Shown here: positions 33,317-41,704 of the stretch, in pieces
How positions within the stretch are numbered: the stretch's first letter is position 1
How the letters are laid out: each line of letters opens with the position of its first letter
NCBI GenBank assembly: GCA_030148025.1
Contig: JASBUG010000014.1
Coordinates: forward strand, 1 to 60,273
Source: Flavobacteriaceae bacterium
GTDB taxonomy: Bacteria > Bacteroidota > Bacteroidia > Flavobacteriales > Flavobacteriaceae
DNA length: 60,273 bases
Direction of reading: 5' to 3'
The notes under the pieces: generated by a model
What the model saw: the letters and a program-made list of their open reading frames with translations, nothing else
Databases searched by the model: none
Told to the model about the DNA's origin: nothing
Translations under genes and position numbers: made by a program

Positions 33317-33712
33317 ATGAAAAAACTACCCGCATACAATTTACAAGAGGTATTAATTGTACTGGCCATAATTGGAATTCTATTGTTATTGGCATTGCCA
33401 AATTTAATGCCCCTAATAAGTAAGACCAAAAGTATGGAGGCGCAAATACAGTTAAAATACATCTATAATTCGCAAACTACATATAGATACATGTACTCTA
33501 AGTTTACCACAGAGTTAAACGAGCTAGATTACGAAGCACCGAAAACTATTAAAGACAATGGAACCGGTAATTATACATACGAAATATTGGATGCCTCTAA
33601 TAGCAACTTTAAAGCTAGAGCAACGGCGATTACCGATTTTGACGGCGACGGCATTTTTAACGTATGGGAAATAGATGAAACTGGAACACCCAAACAACTA
33701 GTAAAAGATTAA
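33317..33712 (+). CDS. gspG: GspG-like major pseudopilin
   Basis: 131 residues from ATG 33317; a TTG at 33308 is less likely. MKKLPA is followed by YNLQEVLIVLAIIGILLLLALP, a prepilin signal with Glu at +5. The head ends DFDGDGIFNVWEIDE, an Asp-rich loop like the calcium site of GspG. Processed by the A24 peptidase encoded next (one-base overlap, TAATG), it would form the pseudopilus shaft in the periplasm. It lies 15 bases after the response regulator. Confidence 0.85.
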   Translation: MKKLPAYNLQEVLIVLAIIGILLLLALPNLMPLISKTKSMEAQIQLKYIYNSQTTYRYMYSKFTTELNELDYEAPKTIKDNGTGNYTYEILDASNSNFKARATAITDFDGDGIFNVWEIDETGTPKQLVKD

Positions 33713-34185
33713 TGTTATTAATTAAAGTTTTATTAATACTAAGCTTACTCTTGATATTTTATCAAGACCTTAAAGAGCGTCAAGTATATTGGTTTCTATT
33801 TCCAATAGCTGCATTTTTCTTTGGGGTACTTTATTATACCAACACCATTAAAACACTATTTTTTTTATCGGTGGTAACCAACCTTATGTTTGTTGGTGTT
33901 TTAGTACTTGTAATCTATTTATATGCGCGTTATAAATTAAAACTAGGCATATTCAATGTATTTGGCTTAGGTGATCTATTATTGTTTATAGGTCTTGCTT
34001 TTACATTTTCGTCTGTTTCTTTTTTGGTTCTTTTTGTTTGTGCTCTCATTTTTTCTTTGCTGCTCCATATTTCAATTAAGAGATCGAATGCTACCGTGCC
34101 ATTAGCTGGCTATATGAGTTTATTTTTTGGAATAACCTATATCGCTCAATGGATGGGATTTATTAATAACCTCTATAGTTTATAG
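33712..34185 (+). CDS. Half-size A24 prepilin peptidase
   Basis: 157 residues, about six membrane helices. The two catalytic Asp of the aspartate prepilin peptidases are visible: D19 in YQDLKERQV and D88 in FGLGDLLLF (GxGD). The N-terminal methylase half with its cytoplasmic zinc-type Cys motifs, present in PilD/GspO, is absent, so the enzyme resembles the short TadV/CpaA-like form. It would cleave the four class III signals in this locus. It overlaps the GspG gene by one base and precedes gspE by one base. Confidence 0.85.
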   Translation: MLLIKVLLILSLLLIFYQDLKERQVYWFLFPIAAFFFGVLYYTNTIKTLFFLSVVTNLMFVGVLVLVIYLYARYKLKLGIFNVFGLGDLLLFIGLAFTFSSVSFLVLFVCALIFSLLLHISIKRSNATVPLAGYMSLFFGITYIAQWMGFINNLYSL

Positions 34186-34186
34186 T

Positions 34187-35593
34187 ATGGAGCATACATT
34201 TGATATACCTACTCCACTTTTGCAGCTCATTAATAGTGAGCAAGCTTATCACTATAAAATTGTTCCTACAGCAGCTCATAATGGTACGCTAACTTTTAAG
34301 TCTATCAATACTTCTGAAGCCTTAAAACAAGAATTACAAATTGTACTTGGAAAGAATATAGAACTTATTGAAGAGAGTGAGGAAAAAATCCAAAACTACC
34401 TAGCAAAGAACTTTAGAAAAAGTGTAACAACTCAAAGTAAGAGTTTAGAGTATAACAACGATTTTTTAGAAAATCTCTTGATTACTGCAAAAAACATTGG
34501 CAGTAGTGATATTCATTTTGAACCTTATGAAAACAGATGTAGAGTTCGATTTCGCCTTGATGGAAAACTAAAAGAACAATACATCATTCCTTTAGATGAA
34601 TATCCAATAATTGTAAATAAGCTAAAAATTAAAGCAGGGCTTGATATTTCCGAAAAACGCTTACCTCAAGATGGACGTATAACCGTAAAATTAAATTTTG
34701 ACGAATTCGATATTCGCGTGTCAAGCTTACCAACATTATATGGTGAGAAGATTGTACTTCGTATTTTAAGTAAAGATGCCAGTGACATCTCCCTTGTGGA
34801 TTTAGGTTTTACAAAAACAGAGCTTAAAACATATAAAGAATCAATAAGAAAGCCTAATGGCATTTTACTTATTTCTGGACCTACTGGTTCTGGAAAAACA
34901 ACGACACTTTACGCTACATTGAAACTCTTAAATGATACTAAAACAAATATCCTAACCATTGAAGATCCTATAGAATATACTTTAGAAGGTATCAATCAAG
35001 TACAATTAAAAGAAAATATAGGTTTAGACTTTGCAAGTACATTGCGTACTTTTCTTAGACAGGATCCAGATATCATTATGGTAGGAGAAATTCGCGATGT
35101 CAAAACAGCTAATATGGCTATTCGAGCATCATTAACTGGACACATGGTACTTTCAACCATACATACAAATTCTGCATGGGCTACTATTTCAAGGCTAGTA
35201 GATATGGGAATACCTCCATTTCTAATTGCAAGTACTTTAAATATAAGCTTAGCCCAGCGCTTAGTGAGAATACTATGTCCTGAATGCAAAAAAGAAACTA
35301 AAATTGAGAAGGATATTTTCCCTCAGAATTTTGAGGTCCCAGAACATCTTAAAACACACTTTACAGCTCAAGGGTGCAATCATTGTTATCATACAGGCTA
35401 TAGTGGTAGAAAAGCTATTTACGAAATTATCCCCATTACTAAATCTGTTATAAAACATATTAAAAATAACGACTTAGAAATTGACAATTATCTGGAGGAA
35501 AACAATATAAAAACCCTTAAGCACAATGCTATCAATTTAATTGCAAAAGGCATAACCTCAGTTGAAGAGGTATATACCTTACTAGCAGATTGA
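34187..35593 (+). CDS. gspE: GspE/PilB-family secretion ATPase
   Basis: 468 residues. A short N1-type region (1-75) precedes the ATPase: IGSSDIHFEPY at 104-113, Walker A GPTGSGKT 231-238, Asp box (LTIEDPIEY, 257-265), Walker B DPDIIMVGEIRD 293-304, His box TGHMVLSTIHTN 317-328 and the zinc motif C364-x2-C367 ... C397-x2-C400 typical of assembly ATPases rather than PilT retraction ATPases. A hexamer on the cytoplasmic face drives pseudopilus assembly through GspF. No PilT is seen in the window, which favours a secretion-type rather than retractile machine. Confidence 0.95.
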   Translation: MEHTFDIPTPLLQLINSEQAYHYKIVPTAAHNGTLTFKSINTSEALKQELQIVLGKNIELIEESEEKIQNYLAKNFRKSVTTQSKSLEYNNDFLENLLITAKNIGSSDIHFEPYENRCRVRFRLDGKLKEQYIIPLDEYPIIVNKLKIKAGLDISEKRLPQDGRITVKLNFDEFDIRVSSLPTLYGEKIVLRILSKDASDISLVDLGFTKTELKTYKESIRKPNGILLISGPTGSGKTTTLYATLKLLNDTKTNILTIEDPIEYTLEGINQVQLKENIGLDFASTLRTFLRQDPDIIMVGEIRDVKTANMAIRASLTGHMVLSTIHTNSAWATISRLVDMGIPPFLIASTLNISLAQRLVRILCPECKKETKIEKDIFPQNFEVPEHLKTHFTAQGCNHCYHTGYSGRKAIYEIIPITKSVIKHIKNNDLEIDNYLEENNIKTLKHNAINLIAKGITSVEEVYTLLAD

Positions 35594-35611
35594 TAAAAGA
35601 CCATATTATTA

Positions 35612-37780
35612 ATGAAAAGACTATTATATATATTTTTTCTTCTCGTATTATGTACTGCATATAGTCAGGAGAATAATGAGCGTTTAAACAAGTTAAAACA
35701 GAATTTAGAGTTACTTTCTATAGAAAGCCCTGGGCTAACTGAAAACTATAAAACCGACATAAATGTTTCTAATATTACACTATCAAATTTATTAAAAGCG
35801 GTATCTAGGATTCATAAATTAAACATAAATGTAGCTTCCGATTTAAATAACATTAATGTTATTAATAATTTTCCTGAAGTTACAGTTTTTGACCTTCTTC
35901 TTTTTTTATGTAAGGAATACAATCTTACAATGGAGTTTACAGGAAATATAATAGCAGTTAAACCTTTTGTTCCTATCCCTGATCCTGTTACAGAAAGAAT
36001 AATTCCTGTTTCTTTTAACCCTAATAACTCTACTATAACTATAGATGCCAAAGGCGATGTACTATACGAACTATTTAAACGTATTACTGATGTTTCAGGA
36101 AAAAATTTAGCCTTTGCTCCTGGTCTGGATAATACACCAATCACCTCCTATATAGTAGATGCTCCTTTTGATGTGGCTATGTACAAATTAGCAATGACAA
36201 ACAACTTAATTACTGAAAAATCAAAAGATGGATTTTGGATGTTTGAAAGTGACACAAAAAATAGTACCAACTCTAACAAAACAGGAACTTTCAATAGTGA
36301 TATAGCTGGAAATTCGTTTCGAATTTTGGACTATGACACTAAGCTTTTAGAGGTTAACTTTAATAACAAATCCATCGCTAGAATCATTAACGAAATTAGT
36401 AATGAGCTTAATATTGATGTTTTCACAGCAACGCCATTAAAGCAAGCTGGAGCTATAACGTTTAAATCAAAGTCCATTACCTTCGACGACCTGTTAATCA
36501 AGATATTTGAACCTCAAAAAGTATCATCAGACACCTCAACAAATCAAAACAATTCGAATAACAGAAACAATGCTGCAAAAAAAACTGACACTAAGCCTCT
36601 TTTTAATTTCAAAAAAGAAGGGCAGGTTTATTTTTTCGGAACTGAAGATCAACTAAGTGTAAGAACCATTGAGGTTGTACGATTGAAACATCGCTCTGTT
36701 GCCTTACTTTCTGATCCTGAAGGTGCAAATGGTATGAGCAGTGTTTCAAATAAGGTGCTAAACAATTTAAATGGTGTTGACAACAATTATTCAAATGCCC
36801 AATATAATAATGGTGCTAATAACCGAAACAGTAGCTATAGCCAAAATTCACAATCAAATTCATTTAATAGATTGCAATCTACACAAGAAAACAGTGAGTC
36901 CCTCCTAAGCATTCTCCCTGAAGAAGCCACTGAAGGACTTAATATAACCGTAGACTATGAACTTGAGAGTTTTTATGTAAGTGGTTCAGCGGCAGCAGTA
37001 GAACGATTTAAAAAATTTATAGCCAAAATAGATCAACCGGTACCCGTTATTTTGGTTGAAGTAATGATCATAGAAGCTAAAAAAAATGCTGAGATTGAAA
37101 CCGGAATTAGCTGGGGGATTGGAGATGAACCAGCAACTACAAAAGGAAATGTTTTCCCTGAAGCTAATATGACGCTAGGAGCTAATACTGTAAACAAACT
37201 TATAGGAAGTTTTAATAGTTTCTCTGGTTTTAATTTAGGGCGTGTTGGTCCTAACTTTTTTGCCACCATTAAGGCTATGGAATCTAACGGAGATCTTAAA
37301 ATACGTTCAACCCCCAAATTAGCTACCTTAAATAGTCATAGAGCTACATTTTCTAATGGACAAACATCTTTTTATGCAGTAACACGAAGAAACATTTACG
37401 GTACCGATAATCCACAAACATCTGAGATTACGAATTACCTTCCTATTGATGCAGAATTAGGATTAACCATTAAGCCTTCTGTTTCAGGAAATGGACAAGT
37501 AACACTAGATATTTCTGTTATTCAATCCAGTTTTGGAACCAGAATTGCCGATGATGCTCCGCCAGATATAATTTCACGAAGCTTTAGCTCTATTATTAGA
37601 ATGCAAGATCAAGATGTAGCCATATTAGGAGGCCTTGAAGAACAAATGAGAAACAGATCTCGACAAGGTGTACCATTATTAGCAAAAGTTCCGGTACTTA
37701 ACCTCTTGTTTAGTAAAAAAAAGAGGTTTGCTTCTAAATCAAAATTAACAATTCTTATAAAACCAACAGTAATCAACTAA
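35612..37780 (+). CDS. gspD: GspD/PilQ-family secretin
   Basis: 722 residues: signal peptide (IFFLLVLCTAYSQ), an STN/N0-like domain (LSNLLKAVSRIHKLNINVAS ... TVFDLLLFLCKEYNL, 57-105), further N-domains, an Asn/Ser-rich linker (about 388-426), an N3-like strand (PVPVILVEVMIIEA, about 475-490) and the secretin barrel (GDLKIRSTPKLATLNSHRA, IRMQDQDVAILGGL, VPVLNLLF, LTILIKPTVI). It forms the outer-membrane channel. It ends directly before the PilM/N-like gene. Confidence 0.95.
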   Translation: MKRLLYIFFLLVLCTAYSQENNERLNKLKQNLELLSIESPGLTENYKTDINVSNITLSNLLKAVSRIHKLNINVASDLNNINVINNFPEVTVFDLLLFLCKEYNLTMEFTGNIIAVKPFVPIPDPVTERIIPVSFNPNNSTITIDAKGDVLYELFKRITDVSGKNLAFAPGLDNTPITSYIVDAPFDVAMYKLAMTNNLITEKSKDGFWMFESDTKNSTNSNKTGTFNSDIAGNSFRILDYDTKLLEVNFNNKSIARIINEISNELNIDVFTATPLKQAGAITFKSKSITFDDLLIKIFEPQKVSSDTSTNQNNSNNRNNAAKKTDTKPLFNFKKEGQVYFFGTEDQLSVRTIEVVRLKHRSVALLSDPEGANGMSSVSNKVLNNLNGVDNNYSNAQYNNGANNRNSSYSQNSQSNSFNRLQSTQENSESLLSILPEEATEGLNITVDYELESFYVSGSAAAVERFKKFIAKIDQPVPVILVEVMIIEAKKNAEIETGISWGIGDEPATTKGNVFPEANMTLGANTVNKLIGSFNSFSGFNLGRVGPNFFATIKAMESNGDLKIRSTPKLATLNSHRATFSNGQTSFYAVTRRNIYGTDNPQTSEITNYLPIDAELGLTIKPSVSGNGQVTLDISVIQSSFGTRIADDAPPDIISRSFSSIIRMQDQDVAILGGLEEQMRNRSRQGVPLLAKVPVLNLLFSKKKRFASKSKLTILIKPTVIN

Positions 37781-38992
37781 ATGCTCGCTTCTTTAAAATC
37801 GTATTTAATTTATGGATCAATTCACATTGGATTAGAACATTACACTTTTAATGGTAATGAACAAATTAATGTTAGCATTTTAAAAAAATCGAAAAAAGAA
37901 ATAACTCTTGACAAAACCGTTGTACTAGATAAGGTAGAAGCTTTAAAAAATGAACTAAAAAAGGGGCAGCATATTTCGCTTAACATCAATACCAACAAGG
38001 TATTAACCAAAAGAATTAAAACTATAGATACTAACGATCTTAAATTAATTCATTTTGCGTTTCCTAACATAAAAATTAATGATTTCTATTACGAAATTCT
38101 AAGACAGGGTAACAATACCTTTATTTCTATATGTCGTAAAGATTATGTAGATGCTATTATAGAAACATACAAACAACTAGGTTTTCATATTATTAATATA
38201 AGGCTGGGTAACTTAATTGTTTCTAGCTTAACTCAATATTTAGGACATTCGAATATTATTACGTCTAATTCTTCTATTACAATTAAAGATGGAGAAATTA
38301 ACTCTATCGCTTCTCTTACAAATCCCGAAGAAGTTTTGTATACGATTAACGGGCTAAAATGCAGCTCCAAATTTATACTATCGCAAAGTTGTGCATTACA
38401 ATCGTTTCTCAACAACTACAAATCAAATACTAATTTATCGGTATTAGAAAAAACGCTATTACAAGATTTTAAGAACATCAAATTTTACAGCGTCTTTTTA
38501 AAAAGCGGACTTGTTTTTATACTAGGGTTACTACTTATAAATTTTTTGTTCTTTAATCACTATTACAGCAAGTCTGAAGCACTTAAATTGGTTGGTAATG
38601 AAGATAAAGCAAGAATAGAAAAAATAACTACACTTAAAAATGAAGTGGATAGCATACAGAACACAGTTAATAATTTACTTTCTACAAATTCTTCTAAAAG
38701 CTCCTATTTTATTAACAACCTCATAAAAGAACTTCCTAAATCTATATTACTTTCAGAGTTTAATTACAATCCGCTTCTAAAAAAGATTCAAAACGATAAA
38801 CCAATTAAAATAGACAAGGGTGTTATTAAAATCATTGGTACATCATCAAACAGTAAAGAACTTACAAATTGGGTCAATTTTTTAGAAAAAAAAGACTGGG
38901 TGGAAAAGGTTACTATTAGCTATTATAGGGAGGTTAAAAAAGAGGCATTATTTGAACTTATAATTAAACAGACCAATGCAACAAAAATCTAA
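37781..38992 (+). CDS. GspL-like (fused PilM/PilN) assembly protein
   Basis: 403 residues: a cytoplasmic domain (1-235) that by position and length corresponds to the actin-like PilM/GspL domain, although I see no clear phosphate motifs; one membrane helix (KSGLVFILGLLLINFLFF, 241-258); a coiled-coil start (KARIEKITTLKNEVDSIQNTVNN); then a PilN-like ferredoxin-type periplasmic domain (KSILLSEFNYNPLL, KIIGTSSNSKELTNWVNFLEK). It would connect the ATPase to the periplasmic parts. It overlaps the PilO-like gene by 17 bases. Confidence 0.78.
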   Translation: MLASLKSYLIYGSIHIGLEHYTFNGNEQINVSILKKSKKEITLDKTVVLDKVEALKNELKKGQHISLNINTNKVLTKRIKTIDTNDLKLIHFAFPNIKINDFYYEILRQGNNTFISICRKDYVDAIIETYKQLGFHIINIRLGNLIVSSLTQYLGHSNIITSNSSITIKDGEINSIASLTNPEEVLYTINGLKCSSKFILSQSCALQSFLNNYKSNTNLSVLEKTLLQDFKNIKFYSVFLKSGLVFILGLLLINFLFFNHYYSKSEALKLVGNEDKARIEKITTLKNEVDSIQNTVNNLLSTNSSKSSYFINNLIKELPKSILLSEFNYNPLLKKIQNDKPIKIDKGVIKIIGTSSNSKELTNWVNFLEKKDWVEKVTISYYREVKKEALFELIIKQTNATKI

Positions 38993-39491
38993 AAACATAA
39001 TATTAATTTTAGGGTTTGTTTTTATAGTAGTATTATGCTATCAATTTGCCATTTCTAATACTATTTCTGCACGTAGAGACTATTTATCATTAAGGGCTCA
39101 AAAAGAATTAAATATGAATAGTATAAAGCAATTGGCAATACTTAAAAAGAAACAATCTTATTTCGATTCTATTTTAAGAAATTATAAAATAAAAGGTAGT
39201 TCTATTCAAAATAGTTTACTGGAAACAATTAATGCATATTCCAACAAACACAATTTAACAGTAATGCAATTTTTAGAACCACATTTGTTTGCACAAAGTA
39301 ATCTTACTACAACAACCTACCTAATAGAAGTTCGAGGTAGTTATAACAATATAACTGGACTAGTCCATAAACTAGAGCAAAAAACTAAATTTGGAGAGGT
39401 TATTAATGTTCATCTTGAAAAGATTAAAAATCATAAAACCGGAGCCTATTATTTAAAAGCTAAGATCTTATTGAGTAATAAGTTTAGTTAA
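38976..39491 (+). CDS. PilO/GspM-like assembly protein, last gene of the right arm
   Basis: 171 residues: short cytoplasmic tail, one membrane helix (IILILGFVFIVVLCYQF, 9-25), coiled coil (40-65), and a small periplasmic alpha/beta domain (TYLIEVRGSYNNITGLVHKLEQ) of the PilO/GspM type. It overlaps the PilN-like gene and probably pairs with it. No gene of the machine follows; the next gene is on the opposite strand. Confidence 0.75.
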   Translation: MQQKSKNIILILGFVFIVVLCYQFAISNTISARRDYLSLRAQKELNMNSIKQLAILKKKQSYFDSILRNYKIKGSSIQNSLLETINAYSNKHNLTVMQFLEPHLFAQSNLTTTTYLIEVRGSYNNITGLVHKLEQKTKFGEVINVHLEKIKNHKTGAYYLKAKILLSNKFS

Positions 39492-39541
39492 TTTATCCTA
39501 GTTCTATTTCATGGACAAAATAGCATTATTTGATATCTCTT

Positions 39542-39946
39542 CTATTTCTTATACCTCATTCTATTATTTCTCTTATTATGCTCAACTTCAGCTAAACCAA
39601 GCTCTTCTAATAAAGGAGGTAAATACATAGCTACTCTTCCTCTTAATCCTTTTTTTAAACCATACCAGCCTCCAATAGGGTTTTCTGAAGATCTTGCCCA
39701 GTGTTCAACTGTATTTTCTTTAGTTTCTACTTTTTCATCTTTACTACCTAAAAGCATCCAATCTCCATATTCTTTCAACATATTATGCAAATCGTTTATA
39801 ATTCTATAATCATAGTGTAAAATAGTCTTACCAACAGTACAGACTATTACTTCTCTATCGTTTATAATATCGATGTACATTTCATATTCTGAGGTCAATG
39901 GTGGGGTCTTTAACTTCCAAGGGTTGTCTTTTTTTCTTTTTTCCAT
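39542..39946 (-). CDS. Small conserved cytosolic protein, possibly DUF6855-like
   Basis: 134 residues without signal or membrane segment. Conserved-looking blocks are NPWKLKTPPLTSEYEM, VCTVGKTILHYD, YGDWMLLG and NPIGGWYGLKKGLRGRVAMYLPPLLEELGLAEVEH. I recall a family with this pattern annotated DUF6855; function unknown. The tail (NNRMRYKK) is basic. It stands alone on the minus strand between the accessory locus and the core genes. Confidence 0.6.
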   Translation of the reverse strand: MEKRKKDNPWKLKTPPLTSEYEMYIDIINDREVIVCTVGKTILHYDYRIINDLHNMLKEYGDWMLLGSKDEKVETKENTVEHWARSSENPIGGWYGLKKGLRGRVAMYLPPLLEELGLAEVEHNKRNNRMRYKK

Positions 39947-39973
39947 TATATATACATTTTAGCTATTATTATG

Positions 39974-40546
39974 TTATAGATAATCATTTATCGAATTGAC
40001 AAGTGATTGGCTTTCTTCTTTAAGAAGTTCAAAGGCTCTATTAATATCTTTTAATTTATTTTTCAAAGAAATATAGTGTTGCATTTTTTTTATAGTGTTA
40101 ACCTCCAAATAACTTATGTATGACTCCTGAATTTCGATACAGCTTTTTTGTAGTTTGTAACACCAATTTATATCTGCAAACAAATTAAAATCTAAGCTAC
40201 TCAAAGCGCCACTTTGTATAGCTAGTTCAAAAGCCATGTCGTTAAAAACTGCCTTACTAACTGTGATGGTGATTTCGTTTTTTGAAGGTTTAATATTAGA
40301 AATTATTGAATCATAGGCTTGCAACATTTGTTGATTGGATATTATAGTTGCATCAATCCTTGCAATATTTGTGGTTTGCTCATTTTTAATAGCATTTAAT
40401 ATATTATTGATTAATATATTATGTTGTTCTTTTTCATGTTTTGAACTAATATAGAAAGCCAATGTAACTCCAATTACAATAATGAATAACTCTCTTAAAA
40501 AAGAACCTATTTTACCCTTTACGAAATCTAATATTGAATTTTTCAA
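39974..40546 (-). CDS. Single-pass membrane protein of unknown function
   Basis: 190 residues: an N-terminal amphipathic stretch, one membrane helix (ELFIIVIGVTLAFYISS, about 19-35), and a helical periplasmic or cytoplasmic part. It resembles the common Flavobacteriia membrane proteins with an N-terminal IVIGVxLAFxI segment but I cannot name the family. It precedes the 134-residue gene by 27 bases on the same strand and may be cotranscribed with it. Confidence 0.65.
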   Translation of the reverse strand: MKNSILDFVKGKIGSFLRELFIIVIGVTLAFYISSKHEKEQHNILINNILNAIKNEQTTNIARIDATIISNQQMLQAYDSIISNIKPSKNEITITVSKAVFNDMAFELAIQSGALSSLDFNLFADINWCYKLQKSCIEIQESYISYLEVNTIKKMQHYISLKNKLKDINRAFELLKEESQSLVNSINDYL

Positions 40547-40898
40547 GATGAAACCATTTTTTTACATATCTAGACTTTTATAGACTAATAGCCATTACTC
40601 TTTATATCTTTTATTAAACAAGTAAAAATAAATGTGATTTCTTTTCATTTAAACATTTTGATATTTATAACTCATTAATTGTCATAAACATACTAGTATT
40701 TGACTTTAAATTATTTATTTAAAGCATTAACATTCTATGCTGCGTTTTACAAACCTCTAACAAAATTATTTTAACATTTTTTTATAATTTAATGTATATT
40801 GCAGTAAACGCTATGAGATAGAAAACCCGATCTATCTAAAAAAATCGACTTTTGTTGCTATTTAGAATTGTCAATTATTAATCAATAAATAGAAACAG
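40547..40898. other. Divergent intergenic region, no gene seen
   Basis: 352 very AT-rich bases between a minus-strand membrane protein and the DUF2892 gene. It must hold the promoters of both. I see no convincing TTTG/TAnnTTTG pair, open frame, hairpin with T-run or repeat. It marks the boundary between accessory and core DNA. Confidence 0.6.
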
Positions 40899-41105
40899 AT
40901 GAAGAGAAACATGGGAAACTTAGACAGAGGCATTAGGGTACTAATTGCCATTGTTATTGCTGGTCTTTTTAAATACGATGTTATAGAGGGAATATTTGCA
41001 TATATTTTAATGGGATTAGCATTAATATTTTTACTCACTAGTTTAATGAATTTTTGTCCTTTATACGTACCTTTGGGAACAAATACGTATAAATCGAAAA
41101 AATGA
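40899..41105 (+). CDS. DUF2892 (YgaP-like) small membrane protein
   Basis: 68 residues with NMGNLDRGIRVLIAIVIAGL, a second membrane segment (FAYILMGLALIFLLTSL) and FCPLYVPLGTNT, the signature of DUF2892 inner-membrane proteins. Often found with sulfur or metal-handling genes. Here its stop overlaps the start of a metal-binding-domain protein (ATGA), so the two are expressed together. Confidence 0.88.
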   Translation: MKRNMGNLDRGIRVLIAIVIAGLFKYDVIEGIFAYILMGLALIFLLTSLMNFCPLYVPLGTNTYKSKK

Positions 41106-41371
41106 AAGCCACTTTAGAAATTCAAAACTTAAAATGTGGTGGCTGTGCCAATACAATTAAAACAAAATTGGACGCCCAAGAACATATTACAGATGTTGTT
41201 GTAAACAATGAAAACGACACTGTTTCATTCAGTTATATAAATGAAGAGCAATTAACAACAGTTCAAAACCTATTACATAAACTAGGATATCCTGTTGTTG
41301 GTGAAGCTAACCCTATTACAACTAAAGCAAAATCGTTTGTTAGTTGTGCTGTGGGTAGAATGAATAAATAA
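41102..41371 (+). CDS. Heavy-metal-associated domain protein (CopZ-like)
   Basis: 89 residues forming one ferredoxin-like HMA domain with the metal site CGGC (C12, C15) and an additional Cys near the end (VSCAVGR). Probably a soluble metallochaperone for copper or a similar soft metal. Coupled by a 4-base overlap to the DUF2892 gene and followed by a bidirectional terminator. Confidence 0.88.
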   Translation: MKATLEIQNLKCGGCANTIKTKLDAQEHITDVVVNNENDTVSFSYINEEQLTTVQNLLHKLGYPVVGEANPITTKAKSFVSCAVGRMNK

Positions 41372-41384
41372 TACCACTTTTAAT

Positions 41385-41417
41385 AAAAAAGCTCTGATTA
41401 AAAATCAGAGCTTTTTT
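41385..41417. terminator. Bidirectional terminator
   Basis: AAAAAA-GCTCTGAT-TAAAA-ATCAGAGC-TTTTTT: a perfect 8-bp stem flanked by A and T runs, between the converging metal-binding-domain gene (+) and clpS (-). Confidence 0.9.
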
Positions 41418-41418
41418 A

Positions 41419-41700
41419 TTAAATTATTTCTGCACTTAATCCTGCTTTGAGCAGCATGATGCATCTAGGCTCAAGATCATCATAGGCTCCAGTTTTTACG
41501 GTACATTTTCCTTTGTAATGCACTATAATTGCACATTGTTCTGCCTGCTCTGGTGTATGATCACAGGCATAAACCAGTGTATCAATTACATGATCGAAAG
41601 TATTTACATCATCATTATGAAGCACAATCTCATTCTGCTTTACAACTTCTTCCTCTAAACATACTTCTTCTGAAATCTTTTCTTTCAAACTCATATTCAA
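41419..41700 (-). CDS. clpS: ClpS, ATP-dependent protease adaptor
   Basis: 93 residues. The ClpS core is plain: IVLHNDDVNTFDHVIDTL, CDHTPEQAEQCAIIVHYKGKC and LEPRCIMLLKAGLSAEI, including the Asp/Asn pocket residues that hold N-degron side chains. It delivers substrates to ClpAP. A second ATG at codon 3 is possible. It follows prmA by 4 bases, in the order tpiA-prmA-clpS. Confidence 0.95.
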   Translation of the reverse strand: MNMSLKEKISEEVCLEEEVVKQNEIVLHNDDVNTFDHVIDTLVYACDHTPEQAEQCAIIVHYKGKCTVKTGAYDDLEPRCIMLLKAGLSAEII

Positions 41701-41704
41701 TTTT

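Noticed and set aside
41419..41700. ClpS as an immunity or defence gene near the toxin locus
   Set aside because: The sequence is canonical ClpS, in a tpiA-prmA-clpS run and 2 kb beyond the last machine gene.
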